From: Deltaproteobacteria bacterium
Lineage (GTDB): Bacteria > Desulfobacterota > Desulfuromonadia > Desulfuromonadales > JAAYDE01
DNA: 56,014 bases
Assembly (NCBI GenBank): GCA_016934985.1
Contig: JAFGRU010000048.1
Location: 1-56,014, forward strand
Direction of reading: 5' to 3'
In this document: one piece after another, positions 33,961-43,548 of the stretch
How positions within the stretch are numbered: the first letter of the stretch is position 1
Layout: each line of letters opens with the position of its first letter
Notes under the pieces: generated by a model
The model's input: only the letters and a program-made list of their open reading frames with translations
Database searches by the model: none
What the model was told of the DNA's origin: nothing
Position numbers and translations under genes: made by a program

Positions 33961-33973
33961 CGACATGTGCTAA

Positions 33974-34804
33974 TCAGATTACGGTCATGCTTTCGAGCCG
34001 CCGGATCCTCTCTTCGACTGGCGGATGGGTCGAAAAAAGGGATGTCACCCCTTTCCCGCTCAACGGATTGACAATGAACATGTGTGCCGTCGCTTCACTT
34101 GCTTTAGGCATGGGACGCTGGCGATTAGCCATTTCAAGTTTTTGCAAAGCGCTCGCCAGATAATGCGGATTACCGCACAGTTTGGCCCCGCCTTTGTCGG
34201 CCTCATATTCACGCGAACGGGAAACCGCCGTCTGAACCAGCACAGCGGCAATGGGGGCCAGGATAGCCATGGCGATGAGGGCTACGGGATTGTCGTCGTC
34301 ATCGCCGCCAATACCGAAAATGGCCGCCCACTGGGCCATGTGGGCGAGATAGGTAACCGCCCCGGCAATGGTAGCGGCAACGGAGCCGATAAGGATGTCA
34401 CGGTGCCGCACGTGGCTCATTTCATGGGCCATGACCCCCATGAGCTCCTCGCGGCTCAATATCTGAAGAATGCCCTCGGTTGCCGCCACCACCGCATGCT
34501 GGGGATTACGCCCGGTGGCAAAAGCATTGGGGGTTGACTGGGGAATGATGTAAACCTTGGGCATAGTCAGATTATTCCGCTGGCATAATTCACTCACAAC
34601 TTCGTGGAGGACACCACTGGTGATTTCACGCCCGCGGTACATCTTGATCACGATCTTATCTGAGAACCAATAGGAGCCCAGGTTCATAACCCCGGCAAAA
34701 ACAAGAGCCAAAAGGGCACCGGTCTGGCCGCCGAAGATGCCACCCGCTGCCACCAGGACAACGGTCAGCAAGGTCATCAACAATACTGTTCTTACTGTAT
34801 TCAT
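33974..34804 (-). CDS. htpX: Membrane zinc metalloprotease HtpX
   Basis: This 276-residue protein matches the HtpX family. It has two N-terminal hydrophobic segments (about 7-25 and 28-45), the zinc site [10 protein letters not shown] (HExxH, about residue 126) with the catalytic Glu, two further hydrophobic stretches, and the third ligand region [11 protein letters not shown]. HtpX degrades misfolded inner-membrane proteins with its active site on the cytoplasmic face. AGAGGT lies 8 bases ahead of the ATG. The gene ends in a strong terminator. Confidence 0.95.
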   Translation of the reverse strand: MNTVRTVLLMTLLTVVLVAAGGIFGGQTGALLALVFAGVMNLGSYWFSDKIVIKMYRGREITSGVLHEVVSELCQRNNLTMPKVYIIPQSTPNAFATGRNPQHAVVAATEGILQILSREELMGVMAHEMSHVRHRDILIGSVAATIAGAVTYLAHMAQWAAIFGIGGDDDDNPVALIAMAILAPIAAVLVQTAVSRSREYEADKGGAKLCGNPHYLASALQKLEMANRQRPMPKASEATAHMFIVNPLSGKGVTSLFSTHPPVEERIRRLESMTVI

Positions 34805-34893
34805 CTTTTTCTACCTCTTAAATCAAATTCTGTTGCAAACATTGTTGTTAATTCTCTGCCACAATAATCACTCTTGTTTGGAGATTCAAGGTT

Positions 34894-35673
34894 TCAAACC
34901 TGGATGTGTTTTTCCAGAAGCTCCTTAACTGCCTCCACTCGTACACCCGTATTGAAACAGGGTCCATGAGGGCGCTCATTCAAAAGGCCCAATACCGGAA
35001 GGGGCCAGGCATCGCAGATCCCGGAAATAAGATCCCGCTCGCAGGCCACAGCGATGATCAGCTCGGGCCGCTTTTCTTTCAAAATCTTGCGAGCCAGTGT
35101 CCCTCCCGTCACCACGGCCAAGTCAACCCCCTTTTCGTCGTGAAGACCGAGCAATTCCATAATATCACATTTGCCGCAGCGACGGCATCTGTGAACATCC
35201 TCGGTAATCTTGACCGGGCAGTCGGACATCTGCAGGCAGTGTGGGAGAAGCACGAGGATCTTTTCGGCAGGGACCTTCATGTCCGCCGCCTCAACGAGCT
35301 GGTTGTTGAGGGAGATGAAAGAATGCTGGAGACGCTCGGTATTAAGGCGCAAAAGCCGTCCGGCTCCAAGAATGGCAGGGAAAAAATATTTTATCACCAC
35401 CCTGCGCATGCAATCGGACAGAAACAGGTCACGACCGGAGAGCAGGGTAAGAAAAAGCAGACCCGTCCCCAAAACCAGAAAGAGGGCGATGCTGCCGATT
35501 ACAACCCCGGCAATCCAGGGCAGGGCCGGGTGAATATTGACCAGCCCGACACTGGGGAAATACCAGAAAATGAAAGCCGCCAGGGGAACCACAAGGAGAA
35601 AGACAAGGAGCAGGACAAGGAGAAAATGATCTTTCTGTCCTGTGGTCACGCCTGCAGTGGGTCCTTTTGCCAC
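34894..35673 (-). CDS. DUF116 membrane protein with cysteine-rich cytoplasmic domain
   Basis: I choose the GTG at 35673, 4 bases after the fmt stop with GGAG seven bases upstream. A longer TTG frame would overlap fmt. The 259-residue product has two transmembrane helices (about 18-45 and 55-80), then a soluble domain with the DUF116 cysteine pattern (LLPHCLQ, CPVK, CRRCGKCDI), and later single cysteines in ACERDLISGIC and HGPCF. The cysteines look suited to bind a metal or an Fe-S cluster. The function is unknown. DUF116 genes commonly accompany fmt and rsmB in delta-proteobacteria and Clostridia, so a role linked to translation quality has been suspected but not shown. Confidence 0.88.
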   Translation of the reverse strand: MAKGPTAGVTTGQKDHFLLVLLLVFLLVVPLAAFIFWYFPSVGLVNIHPALPWIAGVVIGSIALFLVLGTGLLFLTLLSGRDLFLSDCMRRVVIKYFFPAILGAGRLLRLNTERLQHSFISLNNQLVEAADMKVPAEKILVLLPHCLQMSDCPVKITEDVHRCRRCGKCDIMELLGLHDEKGVDLAVVTGGTLARKILKEKRPELIIAVACERDLISGICDAWPLPVLGLLNERPHGPCFNTGVRVEAVKELLEKHIQV

Positions 35674-35677
35674 TTGC

Positions 35678-36622
35678 TCACTCCACAAAACCGTCCGCCG
35701 CAAGGGGATGGCCTTTCAGAAATTCTGCCGCGGAAAGACGTTTTTTCCCCGCCAATTGCAGCTCGCGAACAAGAAGAAGCCCCTCGCCACAGGCGATTTT
35801 AATGCCATCGGCAGCAGCGTAAACGACCCTTCCGGGCTTCCCGCCCACGCCCTTTTCAGGCAGTGTGCAGAATATTTTCAGGGGTGCCCCATGCAAACGA
35901 CAGAACGCTCCGGGCCAGGGGTCAAGCCCCCGAACCTGGTTGTGCACTTCGACGGCCGGCCGGCACCAATCGATACGGCCATCCTCTTTTTTCAACATCG
36001 GCGCGTAGGAACTCAGGCTGTCGTCCTGAGGCTCGGGCTTCAACTCACCCTGGCAGAGGCATTGAACAGTTTCGGCCATTGCCTCGCCGCCCAGAACGGC
36101 CAGCCGGTCATGAAGCTCACCTGCAGTTTCTTCAAACCCGATGGCGAGCTTTTTCTTAATCAGCATATCGCCGGTATCGAGTCCCGCATTCATAAACATT
36201 GTAGTGATGCCGGTTTCCGTTGCCCCCTCCATAACCGCTTTGTTGATGGGTGCCGCACCCCGGTAGCGGGGAAGAAGGGAAGCATGAACGTTGATGCAGC
36301 CAAAACGGGGAATATCGAGCACGCTCTGGGGCAGGATCTGCCCGTAGGCGACAACCACTATCAGATCAGGCGCCAGGGCTTTCAACTCCTCTACAACATC
36401 AGGCCGGCGCAGCTTTTCCGGCTGAAAAACGGGTATATCGAGTCCCTGAGCCAGGCTCTTGACCGGCGGATGGGACAAAACTTTCCCTCTTCCCTTGGGC
36501 CGATCAGGCTGGGTATAAACGGCAATGACCGGGAGCCCCAAAGCAATCAATGCTTTAAGAGTGGGAAGGGCAAACTCAGGTGTTCCCATGAAGGCGGTAC
36601 GAATCTCCCCCGCTTGAATCAC
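35678..36622 (-). CDS. fmt: Methionyl-tRNA formyltransferase
   Basis: This 314-residue protein has the formyltransferase motifs GTPEFALPTL (start of the fold), ASLLPRYRGAAPI (catalytic Asn/His region: CINVHASLLPRYRG) and MNAGLDTGDML, and a C-terminal OB-like domain. It formylates initiator Met-tRNA using 10-formyl-THF. The start is a GTG whose GTGA overlaps the def stop, with AGGAGA upstream. The def-fmt order is the standard one. Confidence 0.96.
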   Translation of the reverse strand: MIQAGEIRTAFMGTPEFALPTLKALIALGLPVIAVYTQPDRPKGRGKVLSHPPVKSLAQGLDIPVFQPEKLRRPDVVEELKALAPDLIVVVAYGQILPQSVLDIPRFGCINVHASLLPRYRGAAPINKAVMEGATETGITTMFMNAGLDTGDMLIKKKLAIGFEETAGELHDRLAVLGGEAMAETVQCLCQGELKPEPQDDSLSSYAPMLKKEDGRIDWCRPAVEVHNQVRGLDPWPGAFCRLHGAPLKIFCTLPEKGVGGKPGRVVYAAADGIKIACGEGLLLVRELQLAGKKRLSAAEFLKGHPLAADGFVE

Positions 36623-37137
36623 ATCTTCTCCTGGGCGTGCGCCATAATTTTCTTGTACTTCTTGCGGAACATTGACTTTTTCAGCGGGGAGAGATGATCG
36701 ACAAAAAGGATGCCGTCAAGGTGATCGATTTCATGCTGGAAACAGATAGCCAAAAGGCCGCCTGCATCGAGGGTGATTTCCTTGCCTTCAAGATCAAGAT
36801 ACTTCACCTTGATGCGGGCACTGCGCTCAACACGGGAATAATATTCGGGAACCGAAAGGCACCCCTCCTCTTCGTGGGATTCGCCGTCCTGAAGAATAAT
36901 CTCGGGATTTACGGCCGTAATGAGGTTGCGGGGGCCGTCCTTGGGCGAAACATCAATGACAATCAGGCGCCTGCTTTCCCCCACCTGGGGTGCTGCCAGC
37001 CCGACGCCGGGGGCGGAATACATGGTTTCGGCCATATCCCGGGCTAAATCGATAAGGGTTTGGTCAATCTCCCTCTCCAGTGCCACATTCTCCCGAAGCA
37101 CCGGATCGGGATAAGTTCTGATCGGCAAAATAGACAT
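36619..37137 (-). CDS. def: Peptide deformylase
   Basis: This 172-residue protein shows all three deformylase motifs: GVGLAAPQVG, EEGCLSVP (Cys metal ligand) and QHEIDHLDG (HExxH ligands). It removes the formyl group from nascent proteins and is the partner of fmt, which overlaps it by 4 bp. AGGAAG precedes the ATG. The lysine-rich C-terminus (KKSMFRKKYKKIMAHAQEKM) is usual for such enzymes. Confidence 0.97.
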   Translation of the reverse strand: MSILPIRTYPDPVLRENVALEREIDQTLIDLARDMAETMYSAPGVGLAAPQVGESRRLIVIDVSPKDGPRNLITAVNPEIILQDGESHEEEGCLSVPEYYSRVERSARIKVKYLDLEGKEITLDAGGLLAICFQHEIDHLDGILFVDHLSPLKKSMFRKKYKKIMAHAQEKM

Positions 37138-37310
37138 TGTATCTTCCTACGTTTCGTGATTTTCAGCCAGTATCACAACCGGCCTATATAAACTGGTCCT
37201 TAATATTGATGATAAGGGCTCCCCGCCAATTCTGTCAACGTTATATTCCCGCCTGGGAAACACCAGAACCTCAGGAATTTACCAGTTCAGAGGAGCTTTC
37301 TTATATGCCA

Positions 37311-37775
37311 TCACTCAAGCGGCTCGGGATCATCTTTTACAAACAGCACCGAACATGGCAATTTCCGCAGAGCATCCTCGTTGTCACGCCCAAAGAGAAA
37401 ATGTTCCAACCGCCATGCCGAATGGGAAGCCAACACCATGAGATCAATTTTTTCCTCTTCGACTACTTTAGACACTTCATCGATGAATTTCCCCTCACGA
37501 AGAAGCACCTCAACTTTCAGATCGTTTTCTTTGGCCTGCTCAATCATCCGCCTAATCTCCACTTTGGTATCCGTCTGCATTTTTTCGAAACCTTCGCGAA
37601 CCATTTGACCGTGGATAGGAAGATTCCAGCCTTTTAACCCGAAAACGTTGTAAAAAGTCTGGAGGACATAGAGCTCCGCGTCAAATTGCTTGGCAAGGGT
37701 AATCCCATAATGCAGAGCTTTCCTGCATTCCAAGGTTGAGCGGCTGACAACCAGAATCTTTTGAATTTTTTCCAT
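37311..37775 (-). CDS. Universal stress protein (UspA family)
   Basis: This 154-residue single-domain protein has a typical UspA fold: a first strand ILVVSRSTLECRKALHYGITLA, and a C-terminal nucleotide-loop-like region VLASHSAWRLEHFLFGRDNEDALR with LPCSVLFVK. The normal ATP-type loop G-x2-G-x9-G-S/T is not well kept (HSAWRLEHFLFG), so it may belong to the non-ATP-binding class. A perfect AGGAGG precedes the ATG. An 8-bp inverted repeat (AAAATTGG/CCAATTTT, 37815-37835) in the upstream region might be its operator. Confidence 0.88.
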   Translation of the reverse strand: MEKIQKILVVSRSTLECRKALHYGITLAKQFDAELYVLQTFYNVFGLKGWNLPIHGQMVREGFEKMQTDTKVEIRRMIEQAKENDLKVEVLLREGKFIDEVSKVVEEEKIDLMVLASHSAWRLEHFLFGRDNEDALRKLPCSVLFVKDDPEPLE

Positions 37776-37814
37776 TTTGTCCTCCTCTCGCTAACAGGCA
37801 TTGATTGCACGGAG

Positions 37815-37835
37815 AAAATTGGCTGGACCAATTTT
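37815..37835. promoter_or_regulatory. Inverted repeat upstream of the universal stress gene
   Basis: AAAATTGG and CCAATTTT flank a 5-base centre about 40 bp before the start codon. It could be an operator. On the plus strand it is followed by T residues, so a terminator-like role in that direction is also possible. Confidence 0.4.
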
Positions 37836-37910
37836 TTTGTTTACACCTTTAATTTAAATTTTAAAATATTTTTCACTACTTTTTTGCTTTACCAATGGTT
37901 TTTTATAATC

Positions 37911-40900
37911 TCAGCATGCTTTTCTCACATTTTTTCTGTTGAGCTTCTCGTCAGCTATTTCCTTAATGATTCGAAGGTCAAGTTTGCCGGTACCAAGTAC
38001 AGGGATGGCATCCACCTCGAGATAGGCATCGGCCGCGGGTTTCCAGAGATTGGGGAGATTGGCCGTGTCAAGAATCCCTTTCAGTTTTTCCGCGCCCCCG
38101 GCGGACAGCACATGGAGTACCACAAGGCGCTCGCCTTTCTTTTCGTCGGGCACCGCCGTAACTGCGACCTGTGCTTCCGGCGAGTCGAGTTCTTTTTGCA
38201 GGATGTCCTCAATTGCACCATGGGGAACCATCTCACCGGCAATTTTACTGAAGCGGGAAAGACGGCCGGTTATTTTGAGAAACCCTTTGTCGTCGAGAGA
38301 GCCAATATCGCCAGTGGCGTACCAACCGTCGCGAATAGCTTCCGCTGTCTTCTCGGGCTGGTTCAAGTAACCGAGCATGACGTTGGGGCCGCGAATTTCA
38401 ATGAGTCCGTCCATATTGACCTGAAGCGGCTCACGGGTTTCAGGGTCGAGAATGCGAACGGCAACTCCCGGCAGGGGCCGCCCGACACTCTCCGGATGGG
38501 AGCCGACCTGACGGACGCCGCCGGCCTCGACATCCGGCAGATTGATAGCCGCCACGGGCGAAAGCTCCGTCGCCCCATACCCTTCCAGGGGCGTAACACC
38601 GAATTTATCCGTAAAATCTCCGGCCAGCTTGGAACTGAGTTTCTCCGCACCGGTAATGACAACCCGCAGGGATGCGAAATCCTCAGGGACAGCTTTCCGA
38701 ATGTAGGCCGACAAAAAGGTCGGGGTGGCCATCAGAAAGGTCGAACGGTTGCGGTGAATAGTCTTCACGATGCGGCCGGTATCGAGAGGGTTGGGATGAT
38801 AGACCGCGGAAAAACCGGTCAACAACGGAAACCACAGGGTTCCGGAAAAACCGAAGCTGTGAAAAAAGGGCAGGATACCGCAGATATGGTCCTGTTTATC
38901 GGCGGAGAAGACCATATTGTAGGCGTCGATATTGGATAGAATATTGTGATGGCTGAGCATCACCCCCTTGGGATCAGAGGTGCTGCCCGAGGAGAAAATG
39001 ATGGTTGCCAAAGCATCCGGATCACGCAGGCAGCCGCTTAGCAGCCAACCCGTGGGCAGGAAACGGGCGGATAGCCAAAGGGACACCTTTTCACTAAAAC
39101 GAAGCTCCTGGGTCAGATCCTCCAGGAAAACATAAGCCTCTTTCGTGTCCTGACGGCCAAGCTTGTCGAGGAATTTACGTGAAGACAGAATGGTTTCAAT
39201 GCCGGCCTGGGACACGGCTGACGCCATACTCTCTGCGGAAGCGGAATAGTTGAGGTTGACGGGCACCTTGCCGGACAGGGTCAGAGCGAGGTTGGCTAGT
39301 GCAGCGCCGACGGAGGTCGGCAGAAGAACCCCGACGTTCTTCTGGCCCGTGATTTTTTCCGCCAGCGGTTTTTTCAGCATCAGAGCGGCCATGAGGGTTT
39401 GCCCGAAACTCAGCTTTTTACCGCTGGAGTCGGCAATAGCCGGTCGCCTCCAGTGCCGGCGAGCCGATCTGACAAAGCGCCGGCCGAGGGAGTCGCCAGC
39501 CTCCTTGCGGCTTTCAAAATAGCGGCTCGACAACTCCATGACCGCCTGCCTGACTTCCGTCGACGTCGAGGGCGGTGAAAAGGGTGAACCGAAATCGATC
39601 CTCACCGGACCGGGAAGAGACTTGGGCAAGGTGGCCAGCAACGCACCATACTTGTAACTGAAAATACTTCCCCATATACCGCCGATATGAACGGGAATGA
39701 TGGGATGGTCGGAGCCTTTGACGATCTTTTCGAAACCGGGGCGGAATTCCTGAAGGGTACCGTTGCGGGTCAGGGCGCCTTCGGCGAAGATACAGACCAG
39801 ATATCCTTCATCCAGGGCACGGCGGGCGGTCTGGAGGGATTCCACCAGAGCTTTGCGGCCGTCCCGGGAGGAGATGGGAATCACCCCCATTAATCTGAAG
39901 AAGTGTTTGACGAAAAAGGTGTTATAAATCCCCCGCTCCATGAGAAAACGGACCCGGCGCTGCTGGGTCGACAACAGCAGCAGGGCATCCACCCAGGAGA
40001 CATGGTTGGCGACCAGCAATGCCCCGCCTTCAACCGGTACGTTCTCCTCACCGCGCACCCGCACCCGATAGATGAGCCGCATAAGCACCAAAGCCACGAA
40101 ACGCAGGAAAAAATCGGGTAAGATGGCCAGCGCCAGGGTCGTAACCAGGAGCATGAAAAGGCCAAGCCCGAAGAAACCTGCGTGGGCCGGCAGGGCAAAA
40201 ACCTCATTGACGACATGGGTCAGAAGGGCCGCCCCTAAAACGCCGAACCAGCCGAGAAAATTCATGACGGACAGGACCTTGCCACGATGCTCCTCCGGAG
40301 CCCGGAACTGAATAAAAGAATGCAGAGGAACGATGAACAGACCCGCCCCGACTCCCAGCAGCAAAATAGCCAGAGAGGCCGTGACGAGGTGTCCGGATGC
40401 TCCGGACAGTACCGTAGATGCCATAAACAGTAGTGCCGCGCCAATGGGAACCACGCCCAACTCCACATTGCGTCCAGACATCTTGCCCGCTACCAGGGAG
40501 CCGGCTCCGATACCCAAAGCCGCTAGCAGGAAAAGGGCTCCGCCCTGCTCCTGGGAAAGGCCGAAATCCTGGATGCCGAGTGGGATGAGGTTTAGCTGGC
40601 CGAAGGCGCCGATGAGCATGAAAAGGGAAGCACCGAGCACCGCCATGGCCAGGTAGCGATCCTGGCGGACCAGCCTCAGGGCTTGCCGGAATTCCTGCAG
40701 GGGAACTGTCTTGCCGGCCGAATCAGCTATGCTGTGTTTCTCTTTGATGCCGAAGCTGAAAACCAGACCGAGAACGGCAATCCCCAGACAGATGGTTCCC
40801 GAAAGCTTGTAACCGCCCCCGGTGACAAGCGGAACAACCGTCGCCGCGGTGGTTCCGAGGATAATGGCCAGATAGGTAAAAGCTTCGATGAGACCGTTGG

Positions 40901-41324
40901 CTTTGGAAAGCTCTTCCCGGCCCACGAGTTCAGGGACAATGCCGTACTTGGCCGGGCTGAAAAATGTACTCTGCAGAGCCATGAGAAACAGGGCCAGGTA
41001 GAGGCCGAAGGAACTTGACAGCCACAAAGCTGAAGCACCGATGGCCATGACCACAACTTCCAGGCCTTTGGCCATGACAATCAGCCGGCTTTTACGCAGG
41101 CGATCGGCCAGGACACCGGCCAAAGGGGAAAAGAGCAAAAAAGGAACCACGAAGACAGCGCCTGCAAAAGCGGCTACTTCCCCTGCGGATTCCGGCCCCT
41201 GCAGCTCGATGAGAAAAAAGATCAGGATCAGTTTGAAAAGATTATCATTCAACGCCCCGAGAAACTGGGTTGCATTCAACCACAAAAAGGAGCGCCTGTT
41301 GGTTTGGATATTCTGGTTGTTCAT
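37911..41324 (-). CDS. Three-domain Aas-type protein: MFS flippase + acyltransferase + acyl-ACP/CoA ligase
   Basis: I take the ATG at 41324 because GGGGAG lies 7 bases upstream; the longer GTG frame adds 18 residues that overlap the preceding gene. The 1137-residue product has a 12-helix MFS transporter (about 10-400, related to lysophospholipid flippase LplT). A PlsC-type acyltransferase (about 420-620) follows, with NHVSWVD (HxxxxD) and FAEGALTRNG. Last is an AMP-forming acyl ligase (about 640-1137) with SSGSTSDPKGVML and YATGDIG. This is the all-in-one form of the LplT-Aas system, which imports lysophospholipids, activates a fatty acid and re-acylates them at the inner membrane. Confidence 0.92.
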   Translation of the reverse strand: MNNQNIQTNRRSFLWLNATQFLGALNDNLFKLILIFFLIELQGPESAGEVAAFAGAVFVVPFLLFSPLAGVLADRLRKSRLIVMAKGLEVVVMAIGASALWLSSSFGLYLALFLMALQSTFFSPAKYGIVPELVGREELSKANGLIEAFTYLAIILGTTAATVVPLVTGGGYKLSGTICLGIAVLGLVFSFGIKEKHSIADSAGKTVPLQEFRQALRLVRQDRYLAMAVLGASLFMLIGAFGQLNLIPLGIQDFGLSQEQGGALFLLAALGIGAGSLVAGKMSGRNVELGVVPIGAALLFMASTVLSGASGHLVTASLAILLLGVGAGLFIVPLHSFIQFRAPEEHRGKVLSVMNFLGWFGVLGAALLTHVVNEVFALPAHAGFFGLGLFMLLVTTLALAILPDFFLRFVALVLMRLIYRVRVRGEENVPVEGGALLVANHVSWVDALLLLSTQQRRVRFLMERGIYNTFFVKHFFRLMGVIPISSRDGRKALVESLQTARRALDEGYLVCIFAEGALTRNGTLQEFRPGFEKIVKGSDHPIIPVHIGGIWGSIFSYKYGALLATLPKSLPGPVRIDFGSPFSPPSTSTEVRQAVMELSSRYFESRKEAGDSLGRRFVRSARRHWRRPAIADSSGKKLSFGQTLMAALMLKKPLAEKITGQKNVGVLLPTSVGAALANLALTLSGKVPVNLNYSASAESMASAVSQAGIETILSSRKFLDKLGRQDTKEAYVFLEDLTQELRFSEKVSLWLSARFLPTGWLLSGCLRDPDALATIIFSSGSTSDPKGVMLSHHNILSNIDAYNMVFSADKQDHICGILPFFHSFGFSGTLWFPLLTGFSAVYHPNPLDTGRIVKTIHRNRSTFLMATPTFLSAYIRKAVPEDFASLRVVITGAEKLSSKLAGDFTDKFGVTPLEGYGATELSPVAAINLPDVEAGGVRQVGSHPESVGRPLPGVAVRILDPETREPLQVNMDGLIEIRGPNVMLGYLNQPEKTAEAIRDGWYATGDIGSLDDKGFLKITGRLSRFSKIAGEMVPHGAIEDILQKELDSPEAQVAVTAVPDEKKGERLVVLHVLSAGGAEKLKGILDTANLPNLWKPAADAYLEVDAIPVLGTGKLDLRIIKEIADEKLNRKNVRKAC

Positions 41325-41374
41325 TAAAAATCTCCCCGATTTTAACTGTTCACCAAATTGAGAATGGGCTCGGC

Positions 41375-42550
41375 TCACCCTTTTACCGGCTGAAAACCCT
41401 GTACCCTTCCATCCATGGAGTGATGCAGCCGGTTCTCAGACATTGTTTTATCCTCCCTGTTGACGGGCTGGCCATCGGTTGGGATTTTCAAGAGCGCATT
41501 TCCGCGCACAAATGCATCGGCAGGAACCTTCAAAGCTTCTTTGAGGCGCACATCACGGTCCCAGGGGCTGGACAATAGCGAGATCTCCAACATTTCACGG
41601 ATGGATAGCCGCCTTGGGAAATACCAGGGAGATACCAACGAGGTATTGATCAGAGGAAAATCCGTGCCGTAAATCAAACGGTCATGAATGTCGTGATGAT
41701 TCAAAAGTTTGGGCAGATAATGAAGTTTGTTCAATTGCGTCAGACTGGAAATATCCGCAAAAAGGGTGGGATACGCGGGAAACATGCGGAGAAGACGTGC
41801 CATATTATCCTCTCCATCATTTTTCCCGGTTGTCGCGGCATGTGCGGCGATAACTTTAACCCCCAGGGAGAGGGGAAGTTTGAGACGCTCGGGATCGCCC
41901 AGGCTCGGAGCGGCACGGGTAAACGACTTTTCATCCCCGGCATGGGTCAGAAGAACAATATCCAACTCCCTGAGCTTCTCGTAGAACGGAATCAGGGCTT
42001 GGTCAGCGGCATCGATGCCCTGGATCGCCGGCAGCCATTTGATCAGAACCGCGCCCTGTTGTGCGACCTTTTCCAGACGCTGCAAAGCATCGCGGCGATA
42101 AGGATTAACGCTCGCCCCAAAGTAGAGATTCGGGTATTTCGCTGTTTCGGCGGCCACAAAATCATTGGGAATATAAATCTCGGTCTGCTCAAGATCCAGT
42201 TCACCCTCTTTGTCAACCACACCATCCAAGGCAAGGACCACCGCCCCGGAAACGTAACGGGACGCCTGAATGGATTCCGATATCCGTTGAAAAACCAGTT
42301 GATCCCCCTTCTTCAGTAACTCCTTTTCCCCAACACCAAATGCCTTGAGATAGATCTTGTATCTCCAGTTGCGGCGCAACTTTGGCGCAACGTAACAACC
42401 GCTTCCGCCCGCACCGATGCCGGCTGCATGAACGTGCATATCGATAATCTGTTCCCGATTCTTCATGGTTATTTGCTCCGTTTTTTGGTTACCCCAAACC
42501 AGAAAAGGCACAAGAAAAATCCCTATCAATAAACAGATAATCACTCTCAT
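41375..42550 (-). CDS. Exported or membrane-anchored amidohydrolase-family protein
   Basis: This 391-residue protein starts with a hydrophobic signal or anchor (VIICLLIGIFLVPFLVWG). The rest is a TIM-barrel amidohydrolase-2-type domain: DMHVH metal ligands near residue 40, a Lys-containing strand (VLIKWLPAIQGID), LLTHAG, AAHAATTG and GTDFPL (final Asp). A metal-dependent hydrolase outside the cytoplasm is the likely class, but the substrate cannot be told. The ATG overlaps the rhomboid stop (ATGA), so the two are translationally coupled. Confidence 0.82.
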   Translation of the reverse strand: MRVIICLLIGIFLVPFLVWGNQKTEQITMKNREQIIDMHVHAAGIGAGGSGCYVAPKLRRNWRYKIYLKAFGVGEKELLKKGDQLVFQRISESIQASRYVSGAVVLALDGVVDKEGELDLEQTEIYIPNDFVAAETAKYPNLYFGASVNPYRRDALQRLEKVAQQGAVLIKWLPAIQGIDAADQALIPFYEKLRELDIVLLTHAGDEKSFTRAAPSLGDPERLKLPLSLGVKVIAAHAATTGKNDGEDNMARLLRMFPAYPTLFADISSLTQLNKLHYLPKLLNHHDIHDRLIYGTDFPLINTSLVSPWYFPRRLSIREMLEISLLSSPWDRDVRLKEALKVPADAFVRGNALLKIPTDGQPVNREDKTMSENRLHHSMDGRVQGFQPVKG

Positions 42551-43233
42551 GACGGCAACCCATCATGAAATCGGCTTTTTTTATTCAAGATACAAGCCAT
42601 TCTGATTAAAAAATATGCCAGGCTGCCGCCTAAAAAGCCGCCCAGATGGGAGGAAACCAGGGGAGTGCCTACATAACCCAGATGAAAACCCGCCAGAAAA
42701 ACCTTGCCGCTGAGCATTTCCCAAACAATCTTGGCAAAGAGCACTGCGAACATGATCCACCCGATAAACCAGGCCTCCTTGTGGTTTTTGTCATCAGAAA
42801 GTTCCAACGCGGAAACGGCAAAGAGACCGTGGGAAATCCCGGAAAGACCACAAAGACCGAGGGCGTGAATCTGTTCCGAAACCAGCAACGGCACCAACAA
42901 ACACCCCGCCCAGCAGAAAAGCAGGTAAATCCAGCGTATCCCCGTGTTTTCGCCATCCAAACTTTTCCAGAGAAACAGAAAGGCCAGGGCATCAAGGGCC
43001 AGATGGTACCAGCTGACATGGACAAAGGGAGAAAGGACAGCCCGGTACCACTCGCCGTTGGCAACCAGGGTGGGCAAAAACACATATTGTTCTGCCATTC
43101 GCCCCTGCAGCAGAGAGTGATTGCAAAAGATTAGAAGGGCCAGCCAGCCCCAAAGTTCCAGTGCACGAGTCTTCCCTCTAAGTATACGGTCCAAGCCGTA
43201 AGAGGTATCTTTATAAATGGCAACGGGCTTCAT
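42547..43233 (-). CDS. Rhomboid-family intramembrane serine protease, rhombosortase-like
   Basis: I use the ATG at 43233, with GGAG 6 bases upstream; a TTG 12 bp earlier lies within that site. The 228-residue protein has about six hydrophobic helices. Rhomboid features are the pre-helix HVSWYHLALD, the catalytic-serine segment GLCGLSGISHGLF (GxSG), and a histidine in the last helix (SSHLGGFLGG). The compact size and the GLSG..HG pattern resemble rhombosortases, which process C-terminal GlyGly-CTERM tails, more than the classical GlpG type. The neighbouring VIT/VWA protein has a Gly-rich, hydrophobic, basic C-terminal tail and is a candidate substrate. That pairing is inference. Confidence 0.8.
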   Translation of the reverse strand: MKPVAIYKDTSYGLDRILRGKTRALELWGWLALLIFCNHSLLQGRMAEQYVFLPTLVANGEWYRAVLSPFVHVSWYHLALDALAFLFLWKSLDGENTGIRWIYLLFCWAGCLLVPLLVSEQIHALGLCGLSGISHGLFAVSALELSDDKNHKEAWFIGWIMFAVLFAKIVWEMLSGKVFLAGFHLGYVGTPLVSSHLGGFLGGSLAYFLIRMACILNKKSRFHDGLPS

Positions 43234-43245
43234 GATGAACTCCAA

Positions 43246-43470
43246 AAGTTATGTGGACCGGGGTTGCGTCCCCGGACGACGCCTTCTTTCTTTTTACGTC
43301 AAAAAGAAAGAAGCAAAGAAAAGGACGCCCCGCGATTCGGCCTACGGCTACCCTCCGTTCCGGAACCCTTTTGAGGACGGCCAGAATTCGCACAAACCGC
43401 TCAACTGTCCATCTATTCTCAAAACGTTTCCTCCACTCCGGCATCATCGCAAGGGGTGAAAACTACCTAA
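43246..43470. repeat. Intergenic repeat-like segment with AAAGAAAG hairpin
   Basis: The 300-bp gap between the VIT/VWA and rhomboid genes holds two hairpins: CCGGGG/CCCCGG at 43258-43275, and TTCTTTCTTTTT facing AAAAAGAAAGAA at 43289-43317. The run AAAGAAAGAAGCAAAGAAAA followed by a GC-rich stretch is of a kind I recognise from dispersed intergenic repeats in many proteobacterial genomes. Overlapping short frames here are not credible genes. Copy number cannot be checked inside this window. Confidence 0.5.
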
Positions 43471-43495
43471 TCATTTTTAAATAACTGTTCAATGA

Positions 43496-43530
43496 GGATC
43501 GTGCCACCCTTTTCCTGAGCAGCACGATCC
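43496..43530. other. Hairpin after the VIT/VWA gene
   Basis: A 9-bp perfect stem GGATCGTGC/GCACGATCC with a 17-base loop lies 19 bp beyond the VIT/VWA stop. There is no U tract, so it may be a 3' stabilising stem instead of a classical terminator. Confidence 0.5.
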
Positions 43531-43548
43531 CACCCCAAAATTAATGGC

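Noticed and set aside
43478-43515. TGGCACG as a second sigma-54 promoter (minus strand)
   Set aside because: The -24 element matches perfectly, but no GC is found 10 bp downstream, and it lies inside a perfect hairpin that explains the sequence.
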